Of a DNA stretch of 64,000 nt, positions 59,854 to 64,000 are shown in pieces. The stretch's first letter is position 1. Each line of letters starts with the position of its first letter. The notes beneath the pieces were generated by a model. That model was not told the origin of the DNA. It made no database searches and worked only from the letters and a program-made list of their open reading frames with translations. The stretch comes from an uncultured Lachnospiraceae bacterium (GTDB taxonomy: Bacteria > Bacillota > Clostridia > Lachnospirales > Lachnospiraceae). The stretch spans positions 372,001-436,000 of the forward strand of contig CAJUHH010000002.1 of assembly GCA_910585965.1 (NCBI GenBank), given 5' to 3'. The position numbers were made by a program, and so were the translations under genes.

Positions 59854-59935
59854 ACGTCAGGCGAATAGCTAGATATGACATTTTACTTGTTTTACATTAT
59901 TCTACTCATTTTACCTTATTTTACTTGAGTTATTT
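59854..59935. repeat. Right copy of the direct repeat with iteron-like units
   Basis: ACGTCAGGCGAATAGC then GATATGACATTTTACTTG and units TTTTACATTA, TTCTACTCA, TTTTACCTTA, TTTTACTTG. It matches the left copy at 54451 over about 80 bp with some differences, in the same orientation. The two enclose the GajA/GajB-like genes. Confidence 0.7.
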
Positions 59936-60334
59936 GTTTTGCGCAATCGTTAGAAAATGTTCTGTATTAAAACACAAGTACAAACATAAAAAGCATAAAA
60001 AGCCCCGTCCAAATGGGCGGGAAATTTCTTTTTAAACGTCATCTTTTATGGAGGCCGCTTCATATTAAATGTGTTGTCTTTTTCTTCCTTCTGGTCGTAC
60101 TGACGTTTGTGCTGATCTTCTCTTGCAGAGATTTTCACTGATTATATGCAATTATTTTAGTATTCTGTGCCACGATAATCAGCAATCTCATATTTAGCGT
60201 AGAAAAGATACCACAGAATAAACCGACAATCAGGGAGTATCGGCATCATTTGCGTTTTCAACAACGGTTTTCATTAAGCGTATTCCGCAGAAAGGGCATC
60301 ATGCTTCGCCAAGCGGATAAATTTTTCTACATTT

Positions 60335-61774
60335 TTACATTTCATAACAGTTATCATTTTCTAAAACCACCCACTTTATTTCCTCCACCCCATTTCCGTA
60401 ATCGTTATCTTGCTCATATCTTCCAAATTTTATTATCTCACGGCTTGTGCCATTACTCTGATTAAAATCACCAGATTCCTTATTACTGTCCCCCATAAAA
60501 ACGGGAAAACCAAAGTAAACTGTTTCCGTAAGATTCAACACAGTGTGTGATCCATAATGCCAACTGGTACTACCATTTGCTCTTTTTGATACAGAATCGG
60601 ATACTTTGACTTTGAAGACAACGTCGGTTATATCATCCATAGTTCCATCAAGAGTAAAACCGCGATTAAATATACGCAAAATCCCACTGTCCCCCGGTTC
60701 AAGAAATAAGGTGGAGACTCCAACTGTGACATTTTTACCGTTGATTTTCAAGGATTCAGGAGAAACTGCAATCATGGTGTCGCGGTTATTGATAACATCA
60801 AAATCAATCTCAAAGAAATTGTCATCCGTCCCTAAATAGTTACGAGTTGCTTCCAACCCTGAAAAATAAAATTCTATGTATCCATCCGTATAAACCATCC
60901 TGTTTTCAATATAATATGTTTCCCTTATCTCTGCATCTAAGTATTCCTTTTGTGACACATAGCTGCTTAAAGAAAGATATTTAGCCGTATAGGAATACTG
61001 ATCAACTTGTTGGTTGATAAGTCCATTGCTTTTCCATGCTGTACAGGATACTAAATTTCTAAAAAAATTGTATTTATTTTCGAATGTGATGACCAAAGGG
61101 TTGTCAGTAAATCCATCACGATAGTCATAATATGTCCTTTTTACCGGATTTCCTTTCTTATCGTACTCGTATTCAGCCCGATAATATGTTGTCCCGTCTG
61201 AACGAAATCCAGTTTCACTGATTTTATTTCCAATCTCATCATACTCATACTGAGTCTGACCTAAGTAGCCTCCATCTGCATCATAACTTAACTCGGAAAC
61301 AATATTCCCAAATTGGTCGCATACATACTCGCATCTGTATAAACTATCATACGCCTCAAAAATAATCTTCTCAGCCAAAACACCGTTACTGTATTTATTA
61401 GTCTCACAGTACTGATTCTCCATAGAGTCTGTGAGAATTTCTTTTATGCAGAGTCCATCTTCATTATATGTGTAAGTATAAGAACTACCGTTCAAAAAGT
61501 TTTTTTCCACCATTACATACGTTCTGTTGCGAAGATAAGCAATACTACTGCATATGATCACAATAATAAGTATAAAAACAACGCCTATGGCTAAAAAGAT
61601 TTTAACCTTTCCAGACTTTTTGCCACTTTTATCATTGATTAGATTTTTGCTATCAGAAATCTCGCTACTATCTGTGGAAAGTACAGTAGACTGACTACGA
61701 TCAATGGAGCTGCCGCAAAACGGACAATATACCCATTCGTCCGGAAGTTTCTTCCCACAATTCATACAAAACAT
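60335..61774 (-). CDS. Zinc-ribbon membrane protein with beta repeats, C-terminus probably truncated
   Basis: A 479-residue protein. The zinc ribbon has C3, C6, C17 and C20; one membrane segment lies at about 58-82. The outside part has YD/RHS-like strands (Y-E-Y-D-E-I-G-N-K-I-S-E-T, Y-E-Y-D-K-K-G-N-P-V-K-R) and then a larger beta domain. The last 33 residues, I-I-K-F-G-R-Y-E-Q-D-N and I-K-W-V-V-L-E-N-D-N, look like the first part of a DUF6273 domain that stops abruptly. A decayed zinc-ribbon scrap follows directly, so a deletion may have joined two genes. Confidence 0.8.
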   Translation of the reverse strand: MFCMNCGKKLPDEWVYCPFCGSSIDRSQSTVLSTDSSEISDSKNLINDKSGKKSGKVKIFLAIGVVFILIIVIICSSIAYLRNRTYVMVEKNFLNGSSYTYTYNEDGLCIKEILTDSMENQYCETNKYSNGVLAEKIIFEAYDSLYRCEYVCDQFGNIVSELSYDADGGYLGQTQYEYDEIGNKISETGFRSDGTTYYRAEYEYDKKGNPVKRTYYDYRDGFTDNPLVITFENKYNFFRNLVSCTAWKSNGLINQQVDQYSYTAKYLSLSSYVSQKEYLDAEIRETYYIENRMVYTDGYIEFYFSGLEATRNYLGTDDNFFEIDFDVINNRDTMIAVSPESLKINGKNVTVGVSTLFLEPGDSGILRIFNRGFTLDGTMDDITDVVFKVKVSDSVSKRANGSTSWHYGSHTVLNLTETVYFGFPVFMGDSNKESGDFNQSNGTSREIIKFGRYEQDNDYGNGVEEIKWVVLENDNCYEM

Positions 61775-62007
61775 ACATCTATCCTCCTTTCAAAATGTTG
61801 AGCGATCTCAGAAACTTTTTAAAGTCCATATTTCCGCACTTTTTTGTTTCTCTTTTTATCCCGTTCTCTAACACATACGACAAAATGTGCATGTACATAT
61901 AATAGCCATAAGCATCAACCACCATATGCACCCCTTGTAGTCAGGGAAGTGTCCTACGCCGTATACGCACAGAATATGGCAGGGGTTTGTTTCACTTTTT
62001 CTACCTT

Positions 62008-63852
62008 TTATTTTGTTCTCTGTAATTCCGTGACATTGTCGCCATAATATACATCAATATGATCGGAATCTATAATTTTCACAGTAAAGGCGGCAGTACT
62101 GGTGGACATGAAACTGGTACATTCAAGCCTATAATCATCACCATCTGCATAAAAAGCATAAGTATCAGACGGGCTGAAGAAATTGCAGTTTGTCCCGTCA
62201 AAGGCTACAATTGCGCCCGGTTGCGCCTGCCCGAAACCGTAGCTGCCGACACTTTTCCACTTGCCCTCAATGGAGAAATTATTCATGGTAATATAGGTTT
62301 TTTCTGTTATTTGATGCGACTGATTGGATTGTTCCATCAAATCGTCTGCGTTTCCCACTCCAGCTTGTGGGAAAGCATCATCAAAAGCTGTATTTAAGAA
62401 ATAATAACTGCGGTAATAACCGTTGTCTTTGTAAACCAGTGAGTATCCGTCTGAAAACGGGCATACACTGTCATATCCGGAATCTATCACTTCACCTTCC
62501 AATGTTATATAAATGCCGAAATTACCGGTTCTGGCTGCCTGATAATATAAAGGATTGCTTTCATCTGTCAAAACAAAGCAATTCTCCGAAACATACCCTC
62601 GGCCATAGCTGTCCCAGGAGAGGTTTCTATATGCATCAGGATATTTTATTGGCGAGAATATCTGGTTTCCGTTTTCGTCAATCACGGTAAGATAAGGTGC
62701 TCCATCCGGATTTCTGATCGCCAGAACGCAGTATCCGTTCAAGAAGGAAGTGGGGTAGCGCACAAAGTTATATTGTGAACAATCAATGGTAATATTTTCC
62801 CCATCATTTGTAAATCCTTTCAAATTCGAATCATACCAGAAAGCATCCATAAGAGTTTTTCGATTTTCTTTGCTCCACATTTTATATATTTCGACAGCAG
62901 AATCATGCTTCGAAATTTCTATTGTTTCACCCGTAAATATGTTTATTAATAAATGGCTGTTTTCATAGGATATACTACAAGTCCCATCATTTAAATTTGC
63001 GTTTACATTACGACTGGGTTCAAAAAGCGGTGTTGCATCGGGATTCATTATTGTAATAAAATTACCTGTCTCTTCAAACGTATTAATCTTGGCTCTTATT
63101 TCAAAATATCCATTAAATTCTTCACGGCTAGTATAGCTATTTCCGGTTCCATATGATAAATATAAAGATTCTACGCTATCGGAGCCGTATATTTCTTCAA
63201 AATATTTAATGCCATCATCCTGCATGCTCCATATTACTTCTCCTTCTGTATTGACCAAAAAAATATTCTCGTCAATTGAGAGTAGCGAAACGCCGTTATG
63301 AAAGTTTGTATACTCATAGTCTTTGGTTTCCAATTTCGTAAAGTAAAGCACCTCGCCAGAAGTGTTAATCAACATGATGTAGCGATTATTTGTAGCTATT
63401 CCAGGTTGCTCCGCAACCGTAATCCACGCCACACCCTCGCTAAAACTTATGGCATCTGTGATTGCCATGTCTCTTGTTACATTGTTTAGCTCTGGGTAGT
63501 CCCAGAAATTGGAAGTTTCTTCCGATTGCGTAGCATCAAATTCCTCATCGCCTGACATGTAGTTCAAAAACTCCTCGTAAATTTCGTAACTTATTTCTCC
63601 GGTAGCGACCTTGGACTCAATATCCTGCTTGTTGAGAATCCCTGAAGACCACAGATTCACCAGTTCATCGACAGAATAGCCCTCGGCATCGGATTCTTTG
63701 GATACTACTTCATCCACGGGTTGTGTTGAAGTACTTTCTACCGTTGACGTAGGCGGCATCGGCGCTGCGGTCGAATCACCACTGCTCCCGCATCCACACA
63801 GTCCGAGCGTCAGCCCACCGGCCAACAAAATTACCATAAATCTTTTCTTCAT
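62008..63852 (-). CDS. WG-repeat-like lipoprotein
   Basis: A 614-residue lipoprotein. Signal peptide with lipobox L-G-L-C-G-C (Cys about residue 21), then a Ser/Thr/Pro-rich linker and a short helical segment (D-E-L-V-N-L-W-S-S-G-I-L-N-K-Q-D-I). Residues 120-490 hold repeated beta units with I-N-T-S-G-E-V-L-Y, V-N-T-E-G-E-V-I-W and I-D-E-N-G-N-Q-I-F, a WG/KWG-type propeller. The last 90 residues form a separate small beta domain (I-E-G-K-W-K-S-V-G to the end). It is attached outside the membrane; its function is unknown. Confidence 0.82.
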   Translation of the reverse strand: MKKRFMVILLAGGLTLGLCGCGSSGDSTAAPMPPTSTVESTSTQPVDEVVSKESDAEGYSVDELVNLWSSGILNKQDIESKVATGEISYEIYEEFLNYMSGDEEFDATQSEETSNFWDYPELNNVTRDMAITDAISFSEGVAWITVAEQPGIATNNRYIMLINTSGEVLYFTKLETKDYEYTNFHNGVSLLSIDENIFLVNTEGEVIWSMQDDGIKYFEEIYGSDSVESLYLSYGTGNSYTSREEFNGYFEIRAKINTFEETGNFITIMNPDATPLFEPSRNVNANLNDGTCSISYENSHLLINIFTGETIEISKHDSAVEIYKMWSKENRKTLMDAFWYDSNLKGFTNDGENITIDCSQYNFVRYPTSFLNGYCVLAIRNPDGAPYLTVIDENGNQIFSPIKYPDAYRNLSWDSYGRGYVSENCFVLTDESNPLYYQAARTGNFGIYITLEGEVIDSGYDSVCPFSDGYSLVYKDNGYYRSYYFLNTAFDDAFPQAGVGNADDLMEQSNQSHQITEKTYITMNNFSIEGKWKSVGSYGFGQAQPGAIVAFDGTNCNFFSPSDTYAFYADGDDYRLECTSFMSTSTAAFTVKIIDSDHIDVYYGDNVTELQRTK

Positions 63853-64000
63853 CTTTCACTTTTCCTCCCAGTGTTTGTCTTATCAGTCAAAAAACCGCCC
63901 TAGCGGGTCGGATGTAACATTTTTGAAAAATTATTAACTCTTTTGGCAGATATTTTATGGTCAACAAGGGTAATGTGTGGTAAAACGTTCCTCAAAAGTG

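Larger units (their letters stand above)
58812..60334. other. 1.5-kb region of gene remnants and repeats
   Basis: No intact gene is supported. Pieces seen: a 61-residue minus-strand frame (58959-59144), another minus-strand scrap with D-E-M-L-P-Y-T-E-D-Y-V-E (about 59155-59240), a copy of the GATTTTAGCCCTA-type segment near 59640, and direct words GGGGGTTCAGA at about 59729 and 59826. The stretch to 60334 includes the minus-strand zinc-ribbon scrap C-R-K-I-Y-P-L-G-E-A-stop-C-P-F-C-G (about 60230-60340). It reads as a place of repeated insertion and loss. Confidence 0.6.

Overview
The window looks like the chromosome of a spore-forming gut Clostridia, most likely a Lachnospiraceae. The reasons are the spoIIA and spoVA sporulation genes, a valS T-box leader, strong AGGAGG ribosome sites, GGA/GCG-rich codon use, and carbohydrate-uptake genes paired with ROK and HAD partners. 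No rRNA, tRNA or CRISPR array was seen. The last 11 kb (about 52.4-64 kb) is AT-richer and patchy and reads as an accessory region.

Layout. 0-11 kb: a GH13 glucosidase, CutC, vitamin B6 synthesis (pdxS-pdxT), a PadR-controlled envelope module (PadR, HAAS/DUF1700, DUF4097, PspC), then a two-component system with an ABC-2 transporter. 11-15 kb: an HxlR regulator divergent from an ACGX-type RiPP locus (repeat precursor peptide plus radical SAM/SPASM enzyme) and a quinone-oxidoreductase-like gene, followed by a SIR2 remnant, a RelE/AbrB-type toxin-antitoxin pair and a decayed ATPase gene. 15.7-23.4 kb: a sugar operon (binding lipoprotein, double-ATPase, permease, GH3, small membrane protein, ROK regulator, HAD mutase). 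23.7-29 kb: mostly minus-strand single genes (ECF S component, SGNH hydrolase, alpha/beta hydrolase, SIR2, a truncated NTF2-like gene under an Rrf2-type promoter) and an XRE regulator. 29-35 kb: T-box-valS-folC-small protein-TPR protein. 35-39 kb: spoIIAA-spoIIAB-sigF, then spoVAA-AB-AC. 39-46 kb: Fic, GNAT, regulators, a frameshifted MATE gene, and an MBOAT plus SGNH acyl-transfer pair. 46-52 kb: spoVAD, a rubredoxin/glutamate-synthase fusion, ridA, shikimate kinase, an EamA transporter and spoVAE. 52-64 kb: a MATE exporter whose marR partner lost its 5' end at a repeat junction, a Gabija-like two-gene defence system, remnants, and two surface/lipoprotein genes.

How the parts work together. 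The spoVA genes needed for dipicolinate uptake are split over three places about 14 kb apart; each has an upstream sequence resembling a SigG promoter, so co-regulation could survive loss of the operon. The sugar operon couples import, hydrolysis, regulation and sugar-phosphate isomerisation. The ACGX peptide and its radical SAM enzyme sit behind an HxlR-type control region.

Most unusual structures: (1) a perfect 127-bp inverted repeat around a 179-bp core (48774-49206) between two divergent promoters; (2) a cloverleaf-like repeat present at least three times (23.4, 23.6 and 38.4 kb) whose stems differ by compensatory changes; (3) four consecutive hairpins between the valS T-box terminator and valS; (4) directly repeated, iteron-like ends flanking the defence genes. 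All calls come from reading the sequence by eye, with no database search.
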